Source: Ramlibacter cellulosilyticus (GTDB lineage: Bacteria; Pseudomonadota; Gammaproteobacteria; Burkholderiales; Burkholderiaceae_C). Taken from it: a stretch of DNA of 64,000 nucleotides. The stretch spans positions 124,001-188,000 of the forward strand of contig NZ_JACORT010000002.1 of assembly GCF_014297465.1 (NCBI RefSeq). Direction: 5' to 3'. Of this stretch, positions 42,488-51,997 are shown piece by piece. The translations under genes and the position numbers were made by a program. Numbering within the stretch: the first letter of the stretch is position 1; every line of letters starts with the position of its first letter. Below the pieces are notes generated by a model. That model was not told the origin of the DNA. It made no database searches and saw nothing but the letters and a program-made list of their open reading frames with translations.

Positions 42488-43537
42488 GTGACGCAGGAAA
42501 AGAAAACGACGAGCGCACGGGGGAAAGGTGGCACGCGATCGCGGCCGGCCTCGCTGGAGACGCTCGCCTTCACGCTGGAGCTGCTCAAGCGCATCCCGCG
42601 CGGACGCAAGATCACCGCGACGGAGCTGTGGAAGCAGCTGCGGGATGCGGGTTGGCAGCGGGACCTGCGCACGGTGCAACGCCAGCTGGAGGAGCTCTCC
42701 GCGCACTTCGACATCGAGCGCGACGACCGCGAGCGGCCCTACGGCTACTGCTGGAAGGAGGCGGCGCGCGGCCTGTCCATCCCGCACCTCAACGAGACGG
42801 AGTCGCTGGTCCTGGCGCTGGCGGAGCGGCAGCTCGGCGCGCTGCTGCCGGCGGACGTGATGCGGTCCATGGAGCCCTTCTTCGCGCAGGCGCGCGGCAC
42901 GCTGGGCGCCGCTGCGCGCCTGCAGAAGGGATCCGCCGCCGGCGAATGGATGGAGAAGGTGCGCGTGGTGAGCAGCGCGCAGCCGCTGCTGCCGCCCGAG
43001 ATCCGGCCCGGCGTCTTCGACGCCGTGAGCCGCGCCCTCTACGCCAACCACTTGCTCGACGTGCAGTACCGGAACGCGCGCGGCGAGCTGGTGAAGGGCC
43101 GCGTGCAGCCGTTGGGCCTCGCGCAGCAGGCCGAGCGCCTGTACCTGGTGTGCCGCTTCGACGGCTACGAGGACGACCGCTCGCTGGCGCTGCACCGCAT
43201 CCAGAAGGCGAAGGAAACGGGCCTGCCCTTCGCGCGGCCGAAGGGCTTCGACCTGGAGCGCTTCGACGACGAGGGTCGCCTGGCGTTCGGACAAGGAGAG
43301 AAGGTGCAGATCGACATCCTGATCGACAAGGGGGCGGGGCTGCACCTGGCGGAGTCGCGCCTGGCCGCGGACCAGCGCCTGGAGGAACGCGGCAGCGATT
43401 ACAGGATCCGCGCCACCGTCGCATCGACGGAGCGCCTGGTGTGGTGGCTGCGGGGCTTCGGCGACGACGTGACGGTGCTTGCGCCGGCGCGCCTGGCGCG
43501 TGCGGTGCATCCGCACCGGATGAAGGTGGCGGCATGA
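42488..43537 (+). CDS. WYL-domain transcriptional regulator
   Basis: A 349-residue regulator with an N-terminal winged helix (LLKRIPRGRKITATELWKQL, DLRTVQRQLEELS) and a WYL domain (DVQYRNARGELVKGRVQPLG, ERLYLVCRFDGYEDDRSLAL), then a C-terminal extension (WCX) ending WWLRGFGDDVTVLAPARL. This layout is the BrxR/CapW-like class that commonly represses defence operons through ligand sensing. The GTG start at 42488 is the first in frame. Its stop overlaps the DUF2779 start by ATGA, so it is the first gene of the nuclease cluster and likely its repressor. Confidence 0.88.
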   Translation: MTQEKKTTSARGKGGTRSRPASLETLAFTLELLKRIPRGRKITATELWKQLRDAGWQRDLRTVQRQLEELSAHFDIERDDRERPYGYCWKEAARGLSIPHLNETESLVLALAERQLGALLPADVMRSMEPFFAQARGTLGAAARLQKGSAAGEWMEKVRVVSSAQPLLPPEIRPGVFDAVSRALYANHLLDVQYRNARGELVKGRVQPLGLAQQAERLYLVCRFDGYEDDRSLALHRIQKAKETGLPFARPKGFDLERFDDEGRLAFGQGEKVQIDILIDKGAGLHLAESRLAADQRLEERGSDYRIRATVASTERLVWWLRGFGDDVTVLAPARLARAVHPHRMKVAA

Positions 43538-45507
43538 GCACGCGTCCTCGGTACCTCACGAAGTCGCGCTTCAAGCTCGCGGTGGAGTGCCCGACCAAGC
43601 TGCATTACACGGGCAAGCCCGCGGTGTACCCGGACGCGAAGTCCGACGACGAATTTCTGCAGGCGCTGGCCGAAGGCGGCTTCCAGGTCGGGGAGCTGGC
43701 CAAGCTGATGTTCCCCGGCGGCATCGAGGTCACCGCCGCGACGCACGACGCGCAGGTGGCCGAGACGGACGCCCTGCTCCAGCGCGACGAGGTCACGATC
43801 TTCGAAGCCGCGATCCGCCACGGCAACTTCTTCGTGCGCGTGGACATCCTGCGGAAAATGGGAACGCAGGTGGAACTGATCGAGGTGAAGGCCAAGTCCT
43901 TCGACTCCACGGACCCGCATGCCTTCCGCGCGAAGCGGGGCGGGATCGTCGGGGAGATGCTGCCGTACCTGCAGGACATCGCGTTCCAGCGGCACGTGTT
44001 CGCCCTTGCTTACCCCGGCCTGCAGGCCCGGTGCAGCCTGATGATGGCGGACAAGTCGAAGGCGGGTTCCGTCGACGGGCTGAACCAGATGTTCCGGATC
44101 CGGCGCGATGGCAGGCAGGCGCGCGTGGAGGTGCGTGCTGCCGCGATCGGGGAGCCGGTGCTGACCTGCGCGGATGTCGAGGCGGAAGTGCAGGAGATCC
44201 TGGTGCGGCCGCTGAAGGCGCCCGGTGCGCCGGCCGGGGCGACGCTCGCCTCGCTCGCGCAGGAGTGGAGCGAGCGCTACGTGCGCGACGAGCGCATCGC
44301 ACCGGTACCCGGCGCGCGCTGCGCCCACTGCGAATTCCGCGTCGACGCTCCCGTGGCAGGCCAGCGCAGCGGCTTCCACGAATGCTGGCAGCAGGCCTTC
44401 GGCATGGGCCCGGAAGGGATCGCCCGCGGCACCGTGCTGGACTTGTGGAACTTCCGCAAGAAGGCGGAGCTGATGGAGCGCGGCGTGGTGGCGCTCGCGG
44501 ACGTGACGCCGGACATGCTCGGCGAGCCTTCCGCGTCGGAGGGCCTCGGTGCCTACGCGCGCCAGTGCCTGCAGATCCGCCCCGAGTGGCCGGGCGGCGG
44601 TGACTTCTACCTGGACCGCGAGCTGCTGCGGCGCGAGATGGGCCAGTGGGAATACCCGCTGCACATGATCGACTTCGAAACGGCGCGCGTCGCGCTGCCG
44701 TACTTCGCCGGCCAGCGCCCGTACGAGAACATCGCCTTCCAGTTCTCGCACCACACCATCGCCGCCGACGGCGCGGTGGCGCACGCGAACGAGTTCCTGG
44801 TGACCACGCCGGGGCAGCGGCCGAACTACGACTTCGCGCGTGCGCTGGCGCGGGCGGTGGGCGCGCGCGGCACGGTGTTCATGTGGTCGCCGCACGAGAA
44901 CACGACGCTGGTCGCGATCCTGAAGGAACTGGAAGCGGACCCGCATCCGACCGCCGACGCACCCGAGCTGATGGCGTTCCTGCGCAGCCTGACGCGCCGG
45001 AAGATCGATGCGAAGCGGATCGAAGTGGGCGACCGCGCCATGGTGGACCTGTGCGACCTGGCCGAGCGCGCGTTCTTCCATCCGTCCACACGGGGCAGCT
45101 GTTCGATCAAGAAGGTGCTGCCGGCGGTGCTGCGGTCGTCGGCGTACCTGCGCGGGCGCTATTCGCAGCCGGTGTACGGGGCGGCGGGTGGGGTTCCTAG
45201 CCTGAACTTCCGGGAGCAGGTGTGGTGGGTGCGAGAGGCTAACGGCGGCGTGAAGGATCCGTACAAGTTGCTGGCGCCGGTGTTCGATGACGTGTCGCTG
45301 GAGGCCGACGACGAGGAGTCGTCGGAGTTCGGGGAGATCCGGGCGGGTGGCGCGGCGACGATGGCTTATGCGCGGTTGCAGTTCGGGGATGTGGCGGCTG
45401 CGGATCGTGGGCGGGTCGAGGCGGCGTTGAAGCGGTACTGCGAGCTGGATACGTTGGCGATGGTGATGGTGCTGGAGGCGTGGCGGGAGGAGTGCAAACA
45501 ACGATGA
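43534..45507 (+). CDS. Cas4-like nuclease fused to DUF2779
   Basis: A 657-residue two-domain protein. N-terminal PD-(D/E)XK nuclease: VECPTKLHYTGKP (Cas4-type first Cys), FFVRVDIL (Asp104) and LIEVKAKS (Glu117-x-Lys119), then GARCAHCEFRV and FHECW, a Cys set suited to an Fe-S cluster. C-terminal DUF2779: LHMIDFETARVALPYFAG (Asp380 and Glu382), ENIAFQFSHHTI, GTVFMWSPHENTTL and VDLCDLAERAFFHP, which resembles a DEDD exonuclease layout. The gene overlaps WYL upstream and PD-(D/E)XK downstream by ATGA, so these three genes are translationally coupled. Confidence 0.84.
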   Translation: MSTRPRYLTKSRFKLAVECPTKLHYTGKPAVYPDAKSDDEFLQALAEGGFQVGELAKLMFPGGIEVTAATHDAQVAETDALLQRDEVTIFEAAIRHGNFFVRVDILRKMGTQVELIEVKAKSFDSTDPHAFRAKRGGIVGEMLPYLQDIAFQRHVFALAYPGLQARCSLMMADKSKAGSVDGLNQMFRIRRDGRQARVEVRAAAIGEPVLTCADVEAEVQEILVRPLKAPGAPAGATLASLAQEWSERYVRDERIAPVPGARCAHCEFRVDAPVAGQRSGFHECWQQAFGMGPEGIARGTVLDLWNFRKKAELMERGVVALADVTPDMLGEPSASEGLGAYARQCLQIRPEWPGGGDFYLDRELLRREMGQWEYPLHMIDFETARVALPYFAGQRPYENIAFQFSHHTIAADGAVAHANEFLVTTPGQRPNYDFARALARAVGARGTVFMWSPHENTTLVAILKELEADPHPTADAPELMAFLRSLTRRKIDAKRIEVGDRAMVDLCDLAERAFFHPSTRGSCSIKKVLPAVLRSSAYLRGRYSQPVYGAAGGVPSLNFREQVWWVREANGGVKDPYKLLAPVFDDVSLEADDEESSEFGEIRAGGAATMAYARLQFGDVAAADRGRVEAALKRYCELDTLAMVMVLEAWREECKQR

Positions 45508-46667
45508 CGGAACATGAGGATGGCCTCCTGAGCTTGTTGGAGGCAGTGGAGGCGTTCGAGCGAGAACATGACGTCGCGGAGAGGTTCAACTTCTTCGACG
45601 CGGTCGGCATGAAGACGCAGGAAATCCGGCACTCGCGCTTCATCGGCTACCTGCTGAACCCCAGCGAGGCGCACGGTCTCGGCGATCGGTTTCTGAAAGC
45701 CTTCCTGTTGGATGTCGTCGCGGTGCATCCCGAAGAGTCCCCGCTGTCCAGGCTTACCGTCGCGGTGGCCGATCTCTCCGGCGCCTTCGTGTACTACGAA
45801 CGCGACCATTTCGACATCACCATCCACGTGCCAACACTCCGCCTGCTGGTGGTGATCGAAAACAAGATCCGGGCCTCCGAGAGGGACAAGCAGCTTTCCG
45901 ACTACAGGGATCGCGCAAAGGTCAAGTATCACGAAGACAACTTCATGGGCGTGTTCCTCACTCCGGACGGCTACGACGGCGAGGATGGCGCGTGGGCCTG
46001 CATTGGTTACCGGCGCATCAAGGACACCTTGCATCGTGTCCTGAGGGAGGCCGCGCCGCATCCGCGTATCGCCGACGCCATTGGCGACTATCTGCATTTG
46101 TTGGAAAGGGAGGTCGTGGTGTCCGAAGAATTGGTGAATGCCTGCAAGAAGATCTACGCACAGCATCGACAGGCGTTCGACCTGATCATCGAGCACGGAC
46201 AGGTCTCGGCCCTGGGCGAGGCCTTCAAGACGTTCGCTCAGGATGTGTCCGAGGTCGAGGCGTTCTCCACTCGGCCCAACGATGTGTTCTTTGTCGCAAG
46301 AGACTGGTTGACTGCTCCAGAACTCCAAGTAGCCGACAAGGAACGATGGGGGTCCAGCTTTCCCGCGAAGTTCTGGTTCCACCGCGAGGAGGAGAAGCTT
46401 TCGCTGTGCGTCGAGGTTGGCCCGGTCCTGGATGGGAGTTCGTTCGATCGCGCGCGCTTCGTGAGGGAACTGCGCGCCCGCTTCAAGGAGAAGGACAAGA
46501 AGTTCAAGTCCTCGTTCACGCGGATCCGCACCTACAAGGCCAAGGTGGAGGACGACCTTGATCCCGAGGCGATGCACAGCGAGATGGTCAGGCTCTGGCG
46601 CCAGATGGGAGCCAATGAAGCCATCGACCATGTGTTCGAGGCGGCCAAAGCCAGCGTGGCGCCCTGA
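45504..46667 (+). CDS. PD-(D/E)XK nuclease-family protein
   Basis: A 387-residue protein with a nuclease core: HFDITIHVPTLRLLVVIENK with Asp104 and Glu119-Asn-Lys121, followed by DKQLSDYRDRA, a typical Gln-containing helix after the ExK of this superfamily. The N-terminus (FFDAVGMKTQEIRHSRFIGY then LLNP) matches PD-(D/E)XK_4-type proteins found near defence genes. The C-terminal half is unassigned. The ATG overlaps the DUF2779 stop. DNA or RNA cleavage on a specific trigger is expected from the fold; the target is unknown. Confidence 0.82.
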   Translation: MTEHEDGLLSLLEAVEAFEREHDVAERFNFFDAVGMKTQEIRHSRFIGYLLNPSEAHGLGDRFLKAFLLDVVAVHPEESPLSRLTVAVADLSGAFVYYERDHFDITIHVPTLRLLVVIENKIRASERDKQLSDYRDRAKVKYHEDNFMGVFLTPDGYDGEDGAWACIGYRRIKDTLHRVLREAAPHPRIADAIGDYLHLLEREVVVSEELVNACKKIYAQHRQAFDLIIEHGQVSALGEAFKTFAQDVSEVEAFSTRPNDVFFVARDWLTAPELQVADKERWGSSFPAKFWFHREEEKLSLCVEVGPVLDGSSFDRARFVRELRARFKEKDKKFKSSFTRIRTYKAKVEDDLDPEAMHSEMVRLWRQMGANEAIDHVFEAAKASVAP

Positions 46668-46699
46668 GGAATGAAGTCTGCATCGAATGTGAGGATCCA

Positions 46700-47713
46700 G
46701 TGAGCACCAACGAAGTCATGCGGCGCGAGCAGTCGCGCCCGGCGACCCTCTGGAACATGGACAAGGTGCGTGCATTGAGCCGCGACGAGCGCAAGACGCT
46801 TCGCGGCAACGCCCTGTCCCAGGGAACCGAGGACGGCCGCGCCGTCGCCGATCTCTGCGATCAAGCCGACGCAGAGGGCGCCGTGAAAAGGATTCGGACG
46901 AAGGCCGGAGATCGGCGCGAGGGCACGCGATCTGCGTCCCTTGCCTTCGACGCAGGCGTGGTTGCCCGTGTGGCCGAGAAGATGGCAGCGCTGCCTCGAG
47001 CCGAGGACGTCGAGAACGCCACGCAACGGATGTGGCGCGGCGAGGCGCCCGCGACCGTTCTGGCCGATCTCTGGCAGAAGCTCGTCGAGTGTGGCTTTTC
47101 CACGCGCGAGAAGTCCGAGGCGACCGATCCTCTCGGGCTGTTCATTGCCGCAGACGGGCCGCTGTTCCATCTCGACCAAGTGCTCGCCCATGCTGCCGAC
47201 CTGGGGCCATGGGTGGACACCTGCATGAACGACTCGGGGCTGTGGCGCCTCAAGTTCAAGCGCGAGTTGGTCGAAGGCAATCTGCCGCACTTCGCCAAGG
47301 CGGGTGCACCGCAGGACCCGTTGAACACTTTGTGCCGGAACGGCCAGGCCCTGCAACTGTTCTGCGACCTGGCGCGCGGAACGATCAGCGATGCCCACCT
47401 GCCCTCCTCGAAACACTTCTCGGCGGGCCTCGATCCCAAGCCCTTTCCCCAGATCGGTCACAAGCAGCTGCGCAACATCCTCGTGAACACCGGGCTCGCC
47501 GTGAACGTCGTGCCGCTCGACTCGCGCTGGAAGAAGTTCTTCGATGGAATCGTCACGCTGGAGGACTGGATGTTTTCCAGCAAGAAGGCCTACCTCGCCC
47601 TGGAGGACCTGTTGCGGCAGGCGTTGATCCAGATCCAGCCGAAGCGTCCCGACCTCGCGAACCTGGCGATGGTGGATGCCATCGTCTTTGCCACGATCAA
47701 GGGCGCCCCGTAA
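46700..47713 (+). CDS. OGG/HhH-GPD-fold DNA glycosylase-like protein
   Basis: A 337-residue protein. The C-terminal part HKQLRNILVNTGLAVNVVPL followed by DSRWKKFF resembles the catalytic helix-hairpin-helix segment of 8-oxoguanine glycosylases. Lys255 and Asp274 are 19 residues apart, the same spacing as Lys249 and Asp268 in human OGG1. The N-terminal 130 residues are charged and unassigned. GTG at 46700 has GAGGATCC upstream, 32 nt after the previous stop. A base-excising enzyme in a nuclease operon could mark or destroy modified DNA. The assignment rests on one motif plus spacing. Confidence 0.6.
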   Translation: MSTNEVMRREQSRPATLWNMDKVRALSRDERKTLRGNALSQGTEDGRAVADLCDQADAEGAVKRIRTKAGDRREGTRSASLAFDAGVVARVAEKMAALPRAEDVENATQRMWRGEAPATVLADLWQKLVECGFSTREKSEATDPLGLFIAADGPLFHLDQVLAHAADLGPWVDTCMNDSGLWRLKFKRELVEGNLPHFAKAGAPQDPLNTLCRNGQALQLFCDLARGTISDAHLPSSKHFSAGLDPKPFPQIGHKQLRNILVNTGLAVNVVPLDSRWKKFFDGIVTLEDWMFSSKKAYLALEDLLRQALIQIQPKRPDLANLAMVDAIVFATIKGAP

Positions 47714-47793
47714 CCGAAAGCCAGCTTCAGGTTTGACCTGTCGGTGGGCCAGGTCGTTGTTCTGCCCACCAACAACACGAACAGAGGGGATCC

Positions 47794-48135
47794 ATGTCCA
47801 AGGAAATCAGCGCCGCCGAATTTGACGACTCCAGCTTTTGGGAGAAGGTGAAGAACTTCGCCAAGTCCGCCGGCCGGGAAGTCATCGAGAAGGCGCTATG
47901 GCTTTACTACGCCGCGCAGCAGCCGGAGACGCCCATGTGGGCCAAGACCGTGATCTACAGCGCGCTCGTCTACTTCGTGGTTCCGATCGACGCGATTCCG
48001 GATGCCATCCCCGTGGCGGGCTTCACCGACGACCTGGGGGCGCTCGCCGGTGCCGTTGCCACGTGTGCTGCCTACATCGATGCGAAGGTGAAAGGCCTCG
48101 CCGCGGCGAAGATGCGGGACTGGTTCGGGGACTGA
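47794..48135 (+). CDS. YkvA-like DUF1232 membrane protein
   Basis: A 113-residue protein with the DUF1232 signature WAKTVIYSALVYFVVPIDAI followed by PDAIPVAGFTDDLGALAGAV, the PxDxIPDxxPxxGxxDD box. This region forms a short membrane-inserted hairpin in the family. The N-terminus FWEKVKNFAKSAGREVIEKA is amphipathic. The ATG start has AGAGGGGATCC upstream. It lies between nuclease genes on the same strand and could be a membrane effector, but DUF1232 proteins also occur alone. Confidence 0.85.
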   Translation: MSKEISAAEFDDSSFWEKVKNFAKSAGREVIEKALWLYYAAQQPETPMWAKTVIYSALVYFVVPIDAIPDAIPVAGFTDDLGALAGAVATCAAYIDAKVKGLAAAKMRDWFGD

Positions 48136-48202
48136 CCCGTCAAGCCGTGACGGCGACGTTCGATGCTGGCGACGTTCGCCCGCCGCAGAACAGGAAGGAC
48201 CG

Positions 48203-49468
48203 ATGAGATCAGAGAACTTTTTCTACGAGATCCAAGGCAAGTTCAAGGCTGCGAGCGGAGCCGGCGACGCGGGTGGCGGGAGCGACTTTCAGGGCCGCTA
48301 CATGGGCCACCTGCTCAAGGCGGTAGGGAGTCGTCATCCAGAGGTCTACCGCGCCCTGTCCGGTCAGCGGGGCCGGTGGGAGGGTTCGCTGGAGTTCACC
48401 TATGGACGGCACGGACGAAGGGCTGACCTTGCACTGACCCGCGAGGGCGAAGACAGTCCGAGCGTCCTGGTGGAGATCAAGGCAGCAGACGGTGCCAACG
48501 CCACCTTCAATAACCAGCAGCTCCTCGATTACGCGGACTGGGCGCGCGCCGAACCGGGTCGCAAGGTTCTCTTGCTCACGCACTACCCGCTGCCCCTGTC
48601 GACCCAGAAGGAGCTCAAGGGAAAGGCTTGTGGGGGCATCGTGAGCCACCTGCGCCTGACGCATTTGGCCGACCAGCTCCGGGTGGCAAGTGATCGAACG
48701 GGAAGCTCGCTCCTGGACCTCTTCCTCGAATACCTCGAACAACAGGGACTCGCGATGACGCGTCTGACCTCCACGGACATTCTTTCGCTCAAGACTTTCC
48801 TGGCCTTCTCCTTCCTGCCGCATATCGGTCACGCCGGCAAGATGATCAAAGGCGAACGGGTAGCCAATGGGGCGAGCGCGTTCTCATTGCTCGTGAAGAA
48901 CTGGCAGATGCTGACGGCGCACATCACCGATGCGCAGGGTGCAGCGATGAACGACGCCAAGAAGAAGCTGGGCCGCCCCGGCACGAAGTTCCGCGCGAAT
49001 CCGCTCTACAAGGCCGACACTCCGCTGACGACAACGGACGAGTCGGGCGATTATTGGACGTACTCACGCAAGCTAGGCGGCACCTGGATCATCTACACCG
49101 ACTGCGCCATCGGGAAGGTGGGGAGCCAGACCGTTCACCTTCGCTATGGCTTGAAGCTGGGGATCAAGAAAGGCACGAGTACGAAGCGTGAGGAGGCCTT
49201 CGACAGCAACGTGTACGCCGCGATCTGGACGTCCAAGCGTGACCTCGGCTGGTTCGACGGAGAGAACCTGAGGCCGGGCTCCGGCAAGGGGGAGGCTCTG
49301 TTCGAGGTGTATGCGGCCAAGCTCTCCGACCAGACGGTCCTCCTGCGTTCGCTGAAGTCCAGCATTCGCAAGGCCCTGGGCGAGGCCATCAAAACGGCGA
49401 AGAAAGAGGATGAAGGTGGCATGCAGAAGCTGCTCGAATCCGTGCGTGAGCCGCTGACGCACTTCTGA
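48203..49468 (+). CDS. Second PD-(D/E)XK nuclease-like protein
   Basis: A 421-residue protein. The N-terminal third contains RRADLALTREGEDSPSVLVE then IKAADGAN: Asp75, Glu91-x-Lys93, a PD-(D/E)XK core with the following NNQQLLDYADWA helix. The central part has an Arg/Lys-rich strip (GRPGTKFRANPLYK) and the C-terminus is helical and basic. It is the last same-strand gene of the cluster, 67 nt after YkvA. The composition (more A/T at third positions) differs from the flanking core genes. Function inferred as a nuclease from the motif only. Confidence 0.75.
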   Translation: MRSENFFYEIQGKFKAASGAGDAGGGSDFQGRYMGHLLKAVGSRHPEVYRALSGQRGRWEGSLEFTYGRHGRRADLALTREGEDSPSVLVEIKAADGANATFNNQQLLDYADWARAEPGRKVLLLTHYPLPLSTQKELKGKACGGIVSHLRLTHLADQLRVASDRTGSSLLDLFLEYLEQQGLAMTRLTSTDILSLKTFLAFSFLPHIGHAGKMIKGERVANGASAFSLLVKNWQMLTAHITDAQGAAMNDAKKKLGRPGTKFRANPLYKADTPLTTTDESGDYWTYSRKLGGTWIIYTDCAIGKVGSQTVHLRYGLKLGIKKGTSTKREEAFDSNVYAAIWTSKRDLGWFDGENLRPGSGKGEALFEVYAAKLSDQTVLLRSLKSSIRKALGEAIKTAKKEDEGGMQKLLESVREPLTHF

Positions 49469-49563
49469 ATTCTCACGAACGCTGGACGCGATCACGAAGG
49501 AGTGCGCGGAACTTCATTGCCGCAGCTGAGGACAGCGCCCGTCCCCAGCCGTTGTCGCGAGGC

Positions 49564-50559
49564 CTACTCCGCCTTCGCCCCCGAAATCCTCACCACCTGC
49601 CCCCACTTCCGGATCTCCGCCGCAACAAACCGATCGAACTCCGGCCCCGTCGTCGGCGCCGGCTCCGACCCACGCTCACGGATGAAGCGCGCCATCTCGT
49701 CGCTGCGCAGGATGTCGTTCACCTCCTTCTGCAGCCGCGCGACGATCTCCGGCGGCGTGCCGTGCGGCGCCATCAGGCCCAGCCAGCCCACGGCCTCGAA
49801 GCCCTTCACGCCGGGCACGCCCGACTCTGCCACCGTCGGCACGTTGGGCAGCTGCGCCGAGCGCGTCGCCGACGTCACAGCCAGCGGCACTGCACGGCCG
49901 GACTGGATGTGCGGCAGCGCCGCGGTCACGGAGTCCACCATCAGCGGCACCTGGTTGCCCAGGAAGTCGGACTGCGCCGGGCCGCTGCCGCGGTACGGGA
50001 TGTGCGTGATGTACAGGCCCGCCATCGACTTGAACAGCTCGCCGGACAGATGCTGCGTGCCGCCGATGCCGGCGCTGGCGTAGTTCAGCGCACCGGGCCG
50101 CGCCTTCGCCTGCGCGGCGAGGTCCTTCATCGACTTGATGCCCGAGGCGGGCGTGGCCAGGAACACCAGCGGCACCTTGGCGATCAGCGAGATGCCGACG
50201 AGGTCCTTGGCCGGATCGAAGTTGACCTTGGAGTACAGCGTCTGGTTCACCGCCATCGCGCTGCCCGCGACCAGCAGCGTGTAGCCGTCGGGCGCCGAGC
50301 GCACCACGTATTCGCTGCCGATGTTGCTGCCCGCGCCGGCCTTGTTGTCGACGATCACGGCCTGCCCCAGCTTCTTCCCGAGCTGCTCGGCGAGCGCGCG
50401 GGCGAAGATGTCCGTGGCCTGCCCCGTGGGGAAGGGAACGACGAGGCGGATCGGCTTGTCGGGCCAGGCGGCGAAGGCAGGGGTGGAGAGCGTCAGGGCG
50501 AGGCCGCAGGCTACGGCGAGGCGCGTGAACGTGCGGCGCGGGAGGGAACGTGTTTGCAT
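49564..50559 (-). CDS. Bug-family periplasmic solute receptor (TctC-like)
   Basis: A 331-residue periplasmic receptor with a Tat-like/signal N-terminus ([19 protein letters not shown]) and the Bug hallmark [19 protein letters not shown], followed by [20 protein letters not shown] and APDGYTLL. Such receptors bind carboxylates for tripartite tricarboxylate transporters and are hugely expanded in Burkholderiales. No TctA/TctB gene is near, which is common for orphan Bug proteins. Start 50559 gives the expected signal peptide. It diverges from metN. Confidence 0.9.
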   Translation of the reverse strand: MQTRSLPRRTFTRLAVACGLALTLSTPAFAAWPDKPIRLVVPFPTGQATDIFARALAEQLGKKLGQAVIVDNKAGAGSNIGSEYVVRSAPDGYTLLVAGSAMAVNQTLYSKVNFDPAKDLVGISLIAKVPLVFLATPASGIKSMKDLAAQAKARPGALNYASAGIGGTQHLSGELFKSMAGLYITHIPYRGSGPAQSDFLGNQVPLMVDSVTAALPHIQSGRAVPLAVTSATRSAQLPNVPTVAESGVPGVKGFEAVGWLGLMAPHGTPPEIVARLQKEVNDILRSDEMARFIRERGSEPAPTTGPEFDRFVAAEIRKWGQVVRISGAKAE

Positions 50560-50965
50560 GAACGCATTTTCGCCGGTCCGGAACCCATCAGCACCCGGCC
50601 CGCAGCCCTGCTCCGGCCGGCTCCGTAGGCTGGGTTTCGCGCCAGCGAACCCCAGCGCGTTCGCGCAACGCTGGGGTGCGCGTGCGCGCAACCCAGCCTA
50701 CGAGCTCTGCGACACAAGACCCGTCTTCGCTGTTGCCCAGGCGTGCGCGCATAAGCATCCAATTTTTTATTCGTTCCCTTCCCAGCCCCGCATCGCCACA
50801 ATGCGAAGCATGAGACTGGCTCTCGCCTCCCGCCGAATGCGCCGCTGCGCGCGATGTCCCGCCTGAGCGCACGCGCGCTCCGGCCCATACCCTTCCCTCT
50901 TTGGTCGCACCGCCCGTGACACGGCGGCGCAGGCGGCCCTTTGTCCGCCAACAACCCGAGTCAGC
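50560..50965. promoter_or_regulatory. Divergent control region with a palindromic repeat
   Basis: About 400 nt between the Bug receptor and metN without a gene. It has a perfect 13-bp inverted repeat, CGTAGGCTGGGTT (50624-50636) and AACCCAGCCTACG (50690-50702), and then an AT-rich patch (CATCCAATTTTTTATTCG, near 50756-50773) that is the only such run for kilobases. It probably contains the metN promoter. No riboswitch was recognised. Confidence 0.5.
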
Positions 50966-51997
50966 ATGATCCAACTGCAAGCCGTCACCCAGGCGTACGG
51001 CGCCCACGAGGCCCTGCGCGGCATCGACCTGGACGTCGCTCCCGGCGAGGTCTTCGGCATCATCGGCCGCAGCGGCGCCGGCAAGAGCTCCCTGGTGCGC
51101 ACCATCAACCTCCTGAACCGGCCGAAGGCGGGCAAGGTGATCGTCGCCGGCCGCGAGCTCACCGCCCTCTCCGAGCCGCAGCTGCGCGAGGCGCGGCGCG
51201 AGATCGGCCTGATCTTCCAGCACTTCAACCTGCTCTCCTCGCGCACCGTGGCGCAGAACGTCGCGCTGCCGCTGGAACTCGCGGGCGTGGCGCAACCGGA
51301 GATCAAACGAAGAGTCGACGAACTGCTGGACCTCGTCGGCCTCTCCGCGATGCGCGACCGCTATCCCTCGCAGATCAGCGGCGGCCAGAAGCAGCGGGTG
51401 GGCATCGCCCGCGCGCTCGCCAACCGGCCCAAGGTGCTGCTCTCCGACGAGGCGACCTCCGCGCTCGACCCGGAGGCCACGCGCTCCATCCTCGGCCTGC
51501 TGAAGCAGATCAACCGCGAGTTCGGGCTGACCATCGTGCTGATCACGCACCAGATGCAGGTGATCAAGCAGGTGGCCGACCGCGTGGCCGTGATCGACGC
51601 CGGCCGCATCGTGGAACAAGGCCCGGTGATCGAGGTCTTCACGCGGCCGCAGCACGCCACCACGCGCAGTCTGATCGAAGAGATCGTGCCCCAGGCGCTG
51701 CCCGAGAGCGTGCTGGCGCGCATCCGCGCCCTCATGACCGCGCAGCCCGCCGCCGACGGCCAGCTGCTGCGCCTGGCCTTCGCCGGCGACGACGCCGACC
51801 GGCCGCTGCTCTCGGACGTGATCCGCGACCACGGCATCGAGCTGAGCATCGTGCACGGCCAGGTCGACGAGGTGCAGGGCCAGCCCTTCGCATCGCTGGC
51901 GGTGTTCGCCCGCGGCGCGCGCGAGAAGCTCAATGCCGCGACCGCGCAGCTGCGTGGCGCCGGCGTCGTCGTGGAGGAGGTCGCCCATGTGGGATAA
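50966..51997 (+). CDS. metN: Methionine ABC transporter ATP-binding protein MetN
   Basis: A 343-residue ATPase of the MetNIQ importer. Walker A is [14 protein letters not shown], the signature is [15 protein letters not shown], Walker [14 protein letters not shown] and the H-loop LITHQMQ. The C-terminal 80 residues form the NIL substrate-sensing domain that causes transinhibition by methionine. The first in-frame ATG, 50966, gives the canonical [12 protein letters not shown]-terminus. It overlaps metI by 11 nt, and metQ follows, so the operon is metNIQ. Confidence 0.95.
   Translation: MIQLQAVTQAYGAHEALRGIDLDVAPGEVFGIIGRSGAGKSSLVRTINLLNRPKAGKVIVAGRELTALSEPQLREARREIGLIFQHFNLLSSRTVAQNVALPLELAGVAQPEIKRRVDELLDLVGLSAMRDRYPSQISGGQKQRVGIARALANRPKVLLSDEATSALDPEATRSILGLLKQINREFGLTIVLITHQMQVIKQVADRVAVIDAGRIVEQGPVIEVFTRPQHATTRSLIEEIVPQALPESVLARIRALMTAQPAADGQLLRLAFAGDDADRPLLSDVIRDHGIELSIVHGQVDEVQGQPFASLAVFARGAREKLNAATAQLRGAGVVVEEVAHVG

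Noticed and set aside
42488..49468. Assignment of the nuclease cluster to BREX, CBASS or Gabija
   Set aside because: No BrxC/PglZ, no nucleotide cyclase and no OLD-type nuclease is present, so only the WYL regulator is shared with such systems.
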